Positions 54,779 to 63,014 of a DNA stretch of 64,000 nucleotides are shown here, in pieces. Made by a program: the position numbers and the translations under genes. How positions within the stretch are numbered: the stretch's first letter is position 1; every line of letters begins with the position of its first letter. The stretch is from Psychroflexus salis (GTDB lineage Bacteria > Bacteroidota > Bacteroidia > Flavobacteriales > Flavobacteriaceae), in assembly GCF_014640175.1 (NCBI RefSeq), contig NZ_BMGL01000005.1, positions 62,001-126,000 on the forward strand. Reading direction: 5' to 3'. Below the pieces are notes generated by a model. It was not told the origin of the DNA and searched no databases. It was given only the letters and a program-made list of their open reading frames with translations.

Positions 54779-55822
54779 TCAATTTATATGTTTTATAAAT
54801 TCCTGAGCTCTTTTATAGTCTGAAGGACTTCCTATATCAATCCAATAACCTAAAATAGGGTTATAAATAAGTTTTTTAGCTTCTAATACATTTTTTTCCA
54901 TTAAATCTGTAATATCATAGAATTGATTTTTAGGAATTTTCCTTATTAGCTCTGTTTTGAACATATAAACTCCAGCATTGGAATGATACACGTAAGATGG
55001 TTTTTCTTTAAAACTTTTTATCTGTCTTTTTTCGGTTTCAAATACTGCAAATGGCACATCTACTTTATATTCTGTTGAGGCTATAACCATATCTGCTTTT
55101 TCATTTACCAAATCGAGATATAAATCTTCAAAGTCTACGTCTGTAAACAAGTCGCTATTCATTAATAAAATATATTCAGAATCGAAACTATCAACTAGAG
55201 ACAATGCTCCTGCTGTACCTAAAGGTTTATCTTCCCAGACATATTCAATCGCTATTCCTTTACTACTTCCATCTCCAAAATAATCTTGGATTTGCTCTCC
55301 TAAATATTTTACAGATATATAAATTTTTTTCACACCATAACTGATTAAACGATCAATATTATGTTCTATAATAGGTTTGCCTCCTAAAGGTAACATGGGT
55401 TTAGGAATACTATCTGTTAAGGGGCTTAGACGTTTACCTCGTCCTCCAGCCATAATCATGCACTCTACTGGTAATATTGACTTTTTCTTCTCTAAATCAA
55501 CAATTTTAACCATTTTGAATTGCTCATCTAAAACAGGCAGTATTAAAATATTTTTCTTTTTATACTTTTTCAATTCGACATAACCATCTTTATTGTAAAT
55601 AAACTCAAAGTTTCTGTTACAAATCGAACCAACAGTTTTATTTATATCTTCATTTGAAGCAAGTGATCGCCTTATATCTCCATCTGTAAGTGACCCTATA
55701 ACCTTATCACCATCATCAACTACAAACAAAATAAGCCTACTTACGTCCCTAACCTCATTTAGTTTTTTGAGAGCATCTAATATGCTTTGATTCTGATGAA
55801 TTTGTATTTGATTAAGCTCCAT
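54779..55822 (-). CDS. ptmE: CBS-domain nucleotidyltransferase (PtmE-like)
   Basis: The 347-residue protein has two N-terminal CBS repeats (about 1-115, with VVDDGDKVIGSLTDGDIRRS) and a sugar-phosphate nucleotidyltransferase domain with CMIMAGGRGKRLSPLTDSIP and KPMLPLGGKPIIEH. This fusion is that of PtmE, which makes GDP-GlcN in the Campylobacter legionaminic pathway. It is 10 bases from legI. The gene is strong evidence that the nonulosonic acid here is legionaminic-type and GDP-linked upstream. Confidence 0.88.
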   Translation of the reverse strand: MELNQIQIHQNQSILDALKKLNEVRDVSRLILFVVDDGDKVIGSLTDGDIRRSLASNEDINKTVGSICNRNFEFIYNKDGYVELKKYKKKNILILPVLDEQFKMVKIVDLEKKKSILPVECMIMAGGRGKRLSPLTDSIPKPMLPLGGKPIIEHNIDRLISYGVKKIYISVKYLGEQIQDYFGDGSSKGIAIEYVWEDKPLGTAGALSLVDSFDSEYILLMNSDLFTDVDFEDLYLDLVNEKADMVIASTEYKVDVPFAVFETEKRQIKSFKEKPSYVYHSNAGVYMFKTELIRKIPKNQFYDITDLMEKNVLEAKKLIYNPILGYWIDIGSPSDYKRAQEFIKHIN

Positions 55823-55832
55823 TATAAAAAGG

Positions 55833-56888
55833 TTATATTAAATTTTCCCATTTCAATAAGCTATCTTCTTCCATGTTGGTCTTAAGAATTCTTCCGACAA
55901 CATATTGTATTTCATTGGGAGGTATCTGCGTTCCCGGCCGCTTTGCAGTCAAATCTTCTCTAGTCAAAACATGACCTTTTGGAAGGTTACTTTTTATAAC
56001 TATGCTTCGTCTGAATCTTTCTTTTTTATTTTCTTCTGCTTCAGAAACACTTCTCGTGAAGCTTCCTAATGAACTGACTATGTTTTTAGACTCTGTACAT
56101 ATAATTTTTAACTCTTCAGGATTTGCTGAAATCTCATGATCCCATCCTGGTAAGTCTTTGTCTAATGTAAAATGTTTTTCTATTAAACAAGAACCTAAAG
56201 CTACGGATGCTAAAGGAATTGATGTCCCAATTGTGTGATCTGAAAATCCAACAGGCAGATTAAAAGCCTGTTGAAGCATAGAAATATTATTTAGATGAAT
56301 ATCCTTATACTCAGGTGGATAAATCGATATACAATGAAGTAATATAATCTGTTCATTCCCAACACTACGGCAGGCTTCTATAGCTTTTTCAATTTCAGCT
56401 AAGGTTGCCATACCTGTAGATAATATAATAGGTTTCTTAAAAGATGCGACGTGTTTAATAAAATCAATATAATTGATATCCATAGACGCTATCTTAAAGA
56501 AATCAACATTCAAACGATTTAATAAATCTGCTTCTTCTTTAGAAAAAGGCGAAGAGGCGAAAGCAATATTATGACTATCACAAAAATCTTTTAACTCACG
56601 ATGTTGCGCTTCTGTGAGTGCATATTTTTCTACCATTTCCTTTAAGGATCCAAAATGCTTTTTTTTGGAATCGTTGTAGGTTTGATTTCGCTCATATTCT
56701 TCTTTTGAAACTAATGATGTTGGAGTCCATGATTGAAACTTTACACAGTCTGCCCCAGCTTCTTTTGCACTTAAAATCATTTTTTTTGCAAGTTCCATAT
56801 CGCCGTTGTGGTTGGCTCCAATTTCGGCTATTACATATGGTGTTTGATAATTAGCCACTTCTTTACTACCTAGAGTTATTTTGTTCAT
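55833..56888 (-). CDS. legI: Legionaminic acid synthase-like NeuB enzyme
   Basis: The 351-residue enzyme condenses PEP with a 2,4-diacetamido sugar. All family motifs are conserved: PYVIAEIGANHNGDMELAKK, DCVKFQSWTP, FASSPFSKEEADLL, FKIASMDINY, GFSDHTIGTSIPLA and LIEKHFTLDKDLPGWDHEIS. The SAF domain ends the protein (LPKGHVLTREDLTAKRPGTQ). The position between ptmE and the transferase-LegC-LegB genes supports the legionaminic assignment over neuraminic or pseudaminic acid, though only by context. Confidence 0.9.
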   Translation of the reverse strand: MNKITLGSKEVANYQTPYVIAEIGANHNGDMELAKKMILSAKEAGADCVKFQSWTPTSLVSKEEYERNQTYNDSKKKHFGSLKEMVEKYALTEAQHRELKDFCDSHNIAFASSPFSKEEADLLNRLNVDFFKIASMDINYIDFIKHVASFKKPIILSTGMATLAEIEKAIEACRSVGNEQIILLHCISIYPPEYKDIHLNNISMLQQAFNLPVGFSDHTIGTSIPLASVALGSCLIEKHFTLDKDLPGWDHEISANPEELKIICTESKNIVSSLGSFTRSVSEAEENKKERFRRSIVIKSNLPKGHVLTREDLTAKRPGTQIPPNEIQYVVGRILKTNMEEDSLLKWENLI

Positions 56889-56903
56889 CTATTAAAATTT
56901 TAA

Positions 56904-57722
56904 TTATGTTTCCCACCAAAAAGAATCATGTCTTGATTCTAATGTGTTTGTAATTGAATTAAGCTTTATATTCTTTAAATTAAGACTTTCTAGTTTCATA
57001 TCATAACCAGCAGACTCCAAACCTTCGTAGTGAGCCTTTCTGACTTTAATTAATCTTTCTAATGCTTCATTACTTGTTTTGTGTAAAGTTGAGATATTAT
57101 TTTGATGTTGTCTGTAGTAAGTGGATGTCTCCGATGTAAATATTGCGTTGATTGTATGGTCCTTCAAAAGTTGATAAAAAATAAACCAATCTGCTGCGTA
57201 AATTTCTCTATTAGCAGTTACTATATTTAAATCAATCAACACATTTTTTTTTATTGATGTATTTCCTAGTCCAATAATATTTTTATCATTGATAAATTGA
57301 TCATTTATTTTAAAATTATTTTTAAGTCTATCACTCCAAATATTTTCTCTATATAAATCTCCATTATAAGTCATCAATGATAAATCATTAACAACAAGGT
57401 CATGTTTTTTCAACTTACCTACAACAACCTCTATTCTTTTTGGACCCATTAAATCATCAGCATCTTGAAAAATAATGTAATCCGTATTTAAAGTTTTTAA
57501 GAACTCAAAAGCTTCCAGCCTATTTTCGAATGGAGTTCCTTTTACTTGAATAATTTTAAAGTTAATTTTTAACTCTTCTAATTCTTCTTCAACGCCTTCC
57601 ATATTGTCATTAAACACTATTAGTTCATTAGGAAGTAACGACTGTTCATTTATCGATGCCACTAAACCAAAAATAAAAGACTTTACATTTGGATAAAAAA
57701 AAGTAACTAGAGTCGATTTCAT
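56904..57722 (-). CDS. Family 2 glycosyltransferase-like protein
   Basis: The 272-residue GT-A protein has LVTFFYPNVKSFIFGLVASI, ELIVFNDNMEGVEEELEELK and the metal site YIIFQDADDLMGPKRIEVVV. It lies between the LegI gene and the acetyltransferase gene, so it may add the ulosonic acid or its neighbour sugar. The first motif differs from typical GT2 entry sequences, and the family is less certain than for the others. Confidence 0.78.
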   Translation of the reverse strand: MKSTLVTFFYPNVKSFIFGLVASINEQSLLPNELIVFNDNMEGVEEELEELKINFKIIQVKGTPFENRLEAFEFLKTLNTDYIIFQDADDLMGPKRIEVVVGKLKKHDLVVNDLSLMTYNGDLYRENIWSDRLKNNFKINDQFINDKNIIGLGNTSIKKNVLIDLNIVTANREIYAADWFIFYQLLKDHTINAIFTSETSTYYRQHQNNISTLHKTSNEALERLIKVRKAHYEGLESAGYDMKLESLNLKNIKLNSITNTLESRHDSFWWET

Positions 57723-57729
57723 ATTATCA

Positions 57730-58350
57730 TTATTTAATCTTGCCAGGTACTCCTATAACCAAACTTTCTGAGTCAATATTTTTAGTTACTAGGCATGAAC
57801 CTCCTATAATATTGTTTGAACCAATTTGCAATTTTTGAAGGATTATACTTCCTACTCCAAATAAATTATTGGAACCTATTTTTACTTCTCCAGATATATT
57901 CGCAGAAGGATTTATAACATTAAAATTTCCTATGTTAGAATCGTGACCGACCGTACTATTTAAGTTGAAGATATTAAGATTTCCTATTTTTATATTTGCT
58001 GTGAACACAACATTTTGAGTAATAATATTTCCATAACCTAAAGAAACATCTATACCAATATTAGCTTTATCACTTATAATATTCGGAAAATTAAATCCAG
58101 AAAATTTTTGGTGAATTTTTTTAATTTTATTTGGATCACCAATACCTATTGCAATATTAATATCCTTTTTATTGCTTAATAAAAATTCTGTCTCATCAAA
58201 AATGGGAACATTTTCATTATTTATTTTCAAATAGTTAAACTCAGAATTATAGTCAATAAAACCCTTTACTTCATACTTCCTTTCAGTTACAATAAGACTA
58301 TAAACTTCTTTTGCAAACCCTGATGCTCCAATAATAAAAATCTTTTCCAT
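57730..58350 (-). CDS. NeuD/PglD-type sugar O- or N-acetyltransferase
   Basis: The 206-residue protein has a Rossmann-like N-terminal domain MEKIFIIGASGFAKEVYSLI followed by a hexapeptide beta-helix (IGNLNIFNLNSTVGHDSNIG) with the catalytic histidine in STVGHDSN. Such enzymes N-acetylate the C4-amino sugar made by LegC-type aminotransferases (LegH) or O-acetylate sialic acid. The ATG at 58350 lies 1 base from the legC stop. The position next to legC favours the LegH role. Confidence 0.85.
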   Translation of the reverse strand: MEKIFIIGASGFAKEVYSLIVTERKYEVKGFIDYNSEFNYLKINNENVPIFDETEFLLSNKKDINIAIGIGDPNKIKKIHQKFSGFNFPNIISDKANIGIDVSLGYGNIITQNVVFTANIKIGNLNIFNLNSTVGHDSNIGNFNVINPSANISGEVKIGSNNLFGVGSIILQKLQIGSNNIIGGSCLVTKNIDSESLVIGVPGKIK

Positions 58351-58351
58351 A

Positions 58352-59500
58352 TTACTTAACACTACTTGGTATATTTACAACTCGATCTTCTAAATACTCT
58401 GCATTTTCAAGATTGGCTTTTGGGCAATCCTGAAACATAGCTAATTTGGTCATCAATTGCCAAATGGGTCTGGTCATGACACCAGCGTCATTCATTTCTT
58501 TTAAAAATAAATTTCTCTCTCCCAAAGATTCTAAAATAACTGCATTTAACCAATAGTTAGACATTTCATCGGTTCTTTCCTCAAAAGTTTTGATGCCTTG
58601 TTTTTCAAAAAAGGTTTTATATGCTTGAGCTAAATTTCTCTTTTTCTCAAGGAATTGGTCGAGTTGTTCCAGTTGAGCTAAACCCAATGCTGCATTTAAG
58701 TTGGGCATTCTGAAATTATACCCAATTTCATCATGATGGTATTCCCATGAATGTGGCGTTTTGGCTTGTGTACTCAAATGCTTGGCTTGCTGTGCTAGTT
58801 CTTCATCATCAGTAACAATTACACCTCCACCACCGGTAGTCATAATTTTGTTACCATTAAAGCTAATTGCGCCTAATTTTCCAAAACTCCCTAAATGTTG
58901 ACCTTTATACTTGCTTCCCATAGCTTCAGCTGCATCTTCCACCAATTCGATATGGTATTCTTTACAAATCTGCCTAATTTCATCTATTCTACAAGCATGA
59001 CCAAAGGTATGCATTGGTAAGCAAGCTTTAATACGTCTTCCGGTGTTTTTGTTGTAACAGGTCATTTTTTTCACTTCAGCATTTTGCCCTAAAAAATTGA
59101 GCATCGACTTTGGTGATAAACCCATAGTATCTATATCCACATCTACAAAAACAGGAATGGCATTGGCATAGGTAATGGCGTTTGTTGTGGCGATAAAAGT
59201 TAAAGGCTGAGTAATGACCTCATCGTTTGATTCAACACCAACTAACTTCAAACATAAATGAATTGCATTGGTCCCATTCACACAAACTACCGCTTTTTTC
59301 ACACCAACATATTTTGCTAGTTTTATTTCAAACTCATCCACAAATTTACCAACGCTCGAAACAAAAGTAGAGTTAATACATTCGTTTAAATAAGCTTTTT
59401 CATTTCCATTAAAAACTGGAGCATGTAGCGGAATAAAATCTTTTGTCCCGTAATATTTCCTAATAAAATTGATGATATGTTGGATTTTTACTTGGTTCAT
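58352..59500 (-). CDS. legC: LegC-type PLP-dependent sugar aminotransferase
   Basis: The 382-residue DegT/DnrJ/EryC1-family enzyme transfers an amino group to the 4-keto sugar made by the dehydratase encoded next to it. It has AVVCVNGTNAIHLCLKLV, VEDAAEAMGSKYKGQHLGSF and the PLP lysine in GAISFNGNKIMTTGGGGVI. The N-terminal 15 residues and the final RVVNIPSSVK match the LegC group. It is 12 bases from legB. Confidence 0.9.
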   Translation of the reverse strand: MNQVKIQHIINFIRKYYGTKDFIPLHAPVFNGNEKAYLNECINSTFVSSVGKFVDEFEIKLAKYVGVKKAVVCVNGTNAIHLCLKLVGVESNDEVITQPLTFIATTNAITYANAIPVFVDVDIDTMGLSPKSMLNFLGQNAEVKKMTCYNKNTGRRIKACLPMHTFGHACRIDEIRQICKEYHIELVEDAAEAMGSKYKGQHLGSFGKLGAISFNGNKIMTTGGGGVIVTDDEELAQQAKHLSTQAKTPHSWEYHHDEIGYNFRMPNLNAALGLAQLEQLDQFLEKKRNLAQAYKTFFEKQGIKTFEERTDEMSNYWLNAVILESLGERNLFLKEMNDAGVMTRPIWQLMTKLAMFQDCPKANLENAEYLEDRVVNIPSSVK

Positions 59501-59512
59501 TATAAAAGTTAA

Positions 59513-60724
59513 TTACATTTTACCATCTAAATATTTACCTGTCTCTTTGTGTCCAAAATTAGAAATCATTTTATTGAATAAGCTTACTATTTCTGTTTTA
59601 TTCCACTTTCTGTTTTGAAGCATTTTATTGATTTCATCTTCGAAATAATTTAACTTCTTTTCATCAAGTTGAAGTTCGTTTTTAATTACGCCTAAATTTT
59701 CAAATTTATTCATGTCTAAAACTTCATCATTTGTGTAGAATTCTTCAAAATCCTTTTCCCCTGTGGTATCACTTTTTGTAAATAAACAAGGCCACACTTT
59801 ATCTTTGTTAGTTGATTGTCCAATCTTTTTTTCATTTTCAAAAAACTTTCTGGCTTCTTCTTCTGATGAACAGATATATGGTTTATATCCCAATTGTTTT
59901 AGATAATTTTCAGCAATTTCAGAAAATGTAATTAAATGCAATTCTTCACTTAATTTAGGGAAATATATATCTCGATTTTCACCAAAAACACTTGACATCA
60001 AGCACAATTCTCCAGATTCTTGGGGGATTACAAAATAGCGTTTTATGTCGTGAGGGGCAACTATTGGTTGTTGTTTTTGAATACGTTGATTAAATCCATG
60101 AAGAAGAGACCCATCAGAAAAAGCAACGTTAGCAAAACGAGCAGTGGAAATTTCAATCTCTTTACTTCTGCGCATCAAAAACATTTCCATGATTCGTTTA
60201 GAAGCACCCATGATGTTTACAGGGTTAGCTGCTTTATCTGTCGATACACAAAAGTATTTTTTTACGCCTTTATTTATTGATTGTTGGAGTGTTTTATCTG
60301 TATTAAAAATATTAACCTGAATCATCCGCATTAACGTATAGGGATCTTTTTCAGAGCGAACATGCTTAAGAGCAGAAAGGTTTAGCACAAAGTCATAATT
60401 ACCATCAGCTTCCCAAAATGCATCGTATTCCACAGAACCAATATCTAAAGCAAAGGTTTGAAAGTCACCATTAATATAACCGAACGAACTTCTTATATCT
60501 CTAACCAACTCTACCATATTGTTTTCGCTGATATCTACAACATGTAGTTTCCTAGGGTTACGTTTAAAAATTTCTTTGGTTGTTGCCGCTCCAATTGTTC
60601 CTGCTCCTCCAAGAACTAGAAATTTAGAATTTAAAATAATTCTTGACAAATGTTTATCTACATTATTTAAATCACTAAAAAATAATTTTTTATTTCTACC
60701 TATAAGCTCTAATAAATCTATCAA
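59513..60724 (-). CDS. legB: LegB-type NDP-GlcNAc 4,6-dehydratase
   Basis: The 403-residue extended SDR has the dinucleotide loop LVLGGAGTIGAATTKEIFKR, SALKHVRSEKDPYTLMRM and the catalytic VSTDKAANPVNIMGASKRIM, where Met replaces the usual Tyr as in soluble FlaA1/CapD relatives. The start is probably the TTG at 60724, because no ATG precedes the conserved region in frame. It makes the 4-keto-6-deoxy intermediate for legionaminic-type acids and is 17 bases from the exporter permease gene. Confidence 0.88.
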   Translation of the reverse strand: MIDLLELIGRNKKLFFSDLNNVDKHLSRIILNSKFLVLGGAGTIGAATTKEIFKRNPRKLHVVDISENNMVELVRDIRSSFGYINGDFQTFALDIGSVEYDAFWEADGNYDFVLNLSALKHVRSEKDPYTLMRMIQVNIFNTDKTLQQSINKGVKKYFCVSTDKAANPVNIMGASKRIMEMFLMRRSKEIEISTARFANVAFSDGSLLHGFNQRIQKQQPIVAPHDIKRYFVIPQESGELCLMSSVFGENRDIYFPKLSEELHLITFSEIAENYLKQLGYKPYICSSEEEARKFFENEKKIGQSTNKDKVWPCLFTKSDTTGEKDFEEFYTNDEVLDMNKFENLGVIKNELQLDEKKLNYFEDEINKMLQNRKWNKTEIVSLFNKMISNFGHKETGKYLDGKM

Positions 60725-60741
60725 ACTAATGTTACTTTAAA

Positions 60742-61605
60742 TTAAACCGTATCTACAAAACTCTTTTCTGTGCGATTAAAAATTCCTAAGCCCAAAAAGA
60801 AGACCACTAAGGAAAAACCAAGTGCGTAAAAGAATCCCCACCAGGTGAACATTCCTGTGTCTAAGGTCATATAACGGAAGCCTTCTATAATTTGTGCTAA
60901 GGGATTGTATTTAAATACCCAGAAATATTCGGGTTTCTTTTCTAAAATTTCCCCCATAGGGAAAGGAACAGCAGAGATGTACATTAACAGCTGCACACCA
61001 AAACTAATTAGTACCGTAAGGTCTCTATATTTAGTGGTCATAGCGGAAAGAATCATTCCCAAACCTAAGCCTGTTGTTCCCATGATAAATACATAAGCTG
61101 GGAATAAAACTAAGTTGGCGTTGGGATTCACGGGACTTCCTGAAAGTACGAAGTAAATATAAAACCCGATAAAAATACTTAGCTGTATGCCGAGCTTTAA
61201 TAAGTTAGAAACAGTAATGGACATGGGCATAATTACTCTTGGAAAATACACCTTTCCAAAAATACTTGCGTTTTTTGTAAAAGTATTAGATGTTCCGGTC
61301 AGACATTCTTTAAAATACGTCCAAGCTGTGATTCCCGCTAGGTTAAACAAAAAACTAGGCACTGTGCCGGTTTGTATATTGGCTACATTATTAAATACTA
61401 AAGTAAAGATGACCGAAGTAAAAAGTGGCTGAATTAAAAACCATAATGGCCCTAAAACGGTTTGCTTGTATACGGTAACAATATCTCGTTTTACAAAGAG
61501 CACTAATAGGTCTTTGTAGCGCCATATTTCCTTAAAGTTAAAATCGAATAAGCTTTTTTCTGAGTTGATCTCATAAAGCCATTCCTTAGATTCTGTTTTG
61601 TTCAT
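60742..61605 (-). CDS. wzm: ABC-2 type polysaccharide exporter permease (Wzm-like)
   Basis: The 287-residue inner-membrane protein has six hydrophobic spans and the family features LLVLFVKRDIVTVYKQTVLG near the N-terminus, GPLWFLIQPL, and KYNPLAQIIEGFRYMTLDTG before the last spans. It would pair with the Wzt-like ATPase at 50424. Two of the four non-glycan boundaries of the locus lie here: legB follows directly, and repeat copy A precedes it. Confidence 0.9.
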   Translation of the reverse strand: MNKTESKEWLYEINSEKSLFDFNFKEIWRYKDLLVLFVKRDIVTVYKQTVLGPLWFLIQPLFTSVIFTLVFNNVANIQTGTVPSFLFNLAGITAWTYFKECLTGTSNTFTKNASIFGKVYFPRVIMPMSITVSNLLKLGIQLSIFIGFYIYFVLSGSPVNPNANLVLFPAYVFIMGTTGLGLGMILSAMTTKYRDLTVLISFGVQLLMYISAVPFPMGEILEKKPEYFWVFKYNPLAQIIEGFRYMTLDTGMFTWWGFFYALGFSLVVFFLGLGIFNRTEKSFVDTV

Positions 61606-61617
61606 CTTTTGTACAAT

Positions 61618-61686
61618 GTTGTTAGTTGGTAGCTGTTAGTTGGTAGTTTTTGGTTTTTAGTTTGTAGCAGTTGATTGTAAGCCTTT
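61618..61686. repeat. G/T-rich tract next to the wzm start
   Basis: GTTGTTAGTTGGTAGCTG-type words begin about 13 bases upstream of the wzm ATG and continue for 70 bases into repeat copy A. Confidence 0.7.
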
Positions 61687-61980
61687 GGTCGTTAGTTATT
61701 AGCTAATAATTTTAAATTCATAAATCTTGATTCTAAAATCTAATATCTCAATTCTTAAATCTAATTTCTAAGCTGATAAATTTAAAGATTTGAATTGTTT
61801 CCTCCCTTGCTTGTGCTGAGTTAAACCAAAGTAAGGGAGTCCCGATAATTATCGGGAAAGGTTGGTGTTTAGTTTAGTGAGTTATTTTTCTTACAATTCA
61901 AATCAAGTTTGCTTTAAGTCCTGGCTTTGATTCATGAGATTCCGTATAAATTTCTTGGGAAATTTTACGGAATGACAGTT
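61687..61980. repeat. About 294-bp direct repeat copy A flanking the toxin-antitoxin pair
   Basis: Copy A contains, in order, GATTCTAAAATCTAATATCT, a CTCCCTT...AAGGGAG outer stem with the perfect palindrome CCCGATAATTATCGGG (61841-61856), GTGTTTAGTTTAGTGA, and the GATTCCGTATAAATTT hairpin (61935-61976). Copy B at 62624-63005 has the same order. It starts beside the wzm ATG and ends 26 bases before the toxin stop. Confidence 0.88.
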
Positions 61981-62006
61981 CTATTTGAACTTCTACCAGG
62001 TGATTT

Positions 62007-62327
62007 TTAATTCAGTTTCAGCAAACTGATTAAGGAATTATTTAAATCTGCTATTTCCGCATGTTTTAATTCTCCTAGTTTCCCAATGGCTAAATTTTTA
62101 TTTAAGGTAACTATTTTCCCAACTCGGATGAGTGAATTCATTTTTAGACCATTCAATTCTGTAGGTTTAATAATCATGTCATGATTAGTTTTCCACTTTA
62201 ATTGAGTTGTCATGAAACTTACCGTTATGTCATCTTTAGCTTCCACTAAAATTACTGCTGGTCGTTTTTTAATTCCAGATAAATCAGTAAACGGAAATGG
62301 TATGAGTACAATATCTCCTTTTTTCAC
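62007..62327 (-). CDS. MazF/PemK-family endoribonuclease toxin
   Basis: The 106-residue toxin has MKKGDIVLIPFPFTDLSGIK, KRPAVILVEAKDDITVSFMT and a C-terminal IGKLGELKHAEIADLNNSLI, matching PemK/MazF-type mRNA interferases. The start is a GTG at 62327 overlapping the antitoxin stop (GTGA), a classic toxin-antitoxin arrangement. It is not related to glycan synthesis and lies between repeat copies A and B. Confidence 0.88.
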   Translation of the reverse strand: MKKGDIVLIPFPFTDLSGIKKRPAVILVEAKDDITVSFMTTQLKWKTNHDMIIKPTELNGLKMNSLIRVGKIVTLNKNLAIGKLGELKHAEIADLNNSLISLLKLN

Positions 62328-62551
62328 TTAAAACGTTCTTTTAAATCTGATTCATCATACAAGTCATCGTCATCGGCTAAAAAGTCGAATGTCTTAGCAT
62401 CTGTAGCTAATTGCTCAATATTTTTCTGTACTATCTGATTATCTAGCTTGCTCAGTAAGTATTCAACATAATCACTGACATCTTTAAGTTTATTCTCAGG
62501 CAAATACTGTAAATTTTGAGTAGCTTGTTGTATTAATTTTTCTCGATTCAT
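62324..62551 (-). CDS. Antitoxin partner of the MazF-type toxin
   Basis: The 75-residue protein MNREKLIQQATQNLQYLPEN has an N-terminal helical region predicted to dimerise or bind DNA and an acidic tail (FDFLADDDDLYDESDLKERF) that should bind the toxin. Position directly upstream and overlapping the toxin identifies it. The family is not certain from sequence alone. Confidence 0.78.
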   Translation of the reverse strand: MNREKLIQQATQNLQYLPENKLKDVSDYVEYLLSKLDNQIVQKNIEQLATDAKTFDFLADDDDLYDESDLKERFK

Positions 62552-62566
62552 TATGCTAGGATTTAG

Positions 62567-62623
62567 TTGTTAGCTGTTAGCTGGTAGCTGTTAGCCTGTA
62601 GTTGTTAGTTGGTAATTTTAGTT
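62567..62623. repeat. G/T-rich tract next to the antitoxin start
   Basis: TTAGTTGTTAGCTGTTAGCT-type words lie 15-70 bases upstream of the ATG at 62551 and resemble the tract next to wzm. Confidence 0.7.
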
Positions 62624-63005
62624 GGTCGTTAGCTAGTCATTTTAAATTCTTAAATCTTGATTCTAAAATCTAATATCTCAATTCTTAAATCTTATTTCTA
62701 AGCTGATAACTTTAAAGATTTGAATTATTTCCTCCCTTGCTTGTGCTGAGTTAAACCGAAGTAAGGGAGTCCCGATAATTATCGGGAAAGGTGGGTGTTT
62801 AGCTTAGTAAATTATTTTTTATTCTGATTAATTAGACACTGAAACAAGCCTGTCTGACGGCAAAGGCAGGTTCAGTGTGACAGGTTTAATCAGTGTTTAG
62901 CTTAGTGAATTATTTTTTATAATTAAAATTAAGTTTGCGATAAGTCTTGACTTTGATTCATAAGATTCCGCATAAACTTCTTTGAAATTTTACGGAATGA
63001 CAGTT
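62624..63005. repeat. Direct repeat copy B with a 98-bp internal insertion
   Basis: Copy B follows copy A in order, including the palindrome CCCGATAATTATCGGG (62771-62786) and the GATTCCGCATAAACTT hairpin (62962-63001). It is longer because a 98-bp segment is inserted at 62823-62892, flanked by a 28-bp direct repeat. It ends 9 bases before the epimerase stop. Confidence 0.88.
62795..62920. repeat. Insertion flanked by 28-bp direct repeats inside copy B
   Basis: GTGTTTAGCTTAGTAAATTA... at 62795-62822 recurs at 62893-62920 with one change (G for A). Between them lies a 70-base segment with an inverted repeat (CACTGAA facing TTCAGTG, and GCCT facing AGGC). The same inner word occurs inverted at 13577-13599. 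Confidence 0.75.
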
Positions 63006-63014
63006 GAAATTTGT

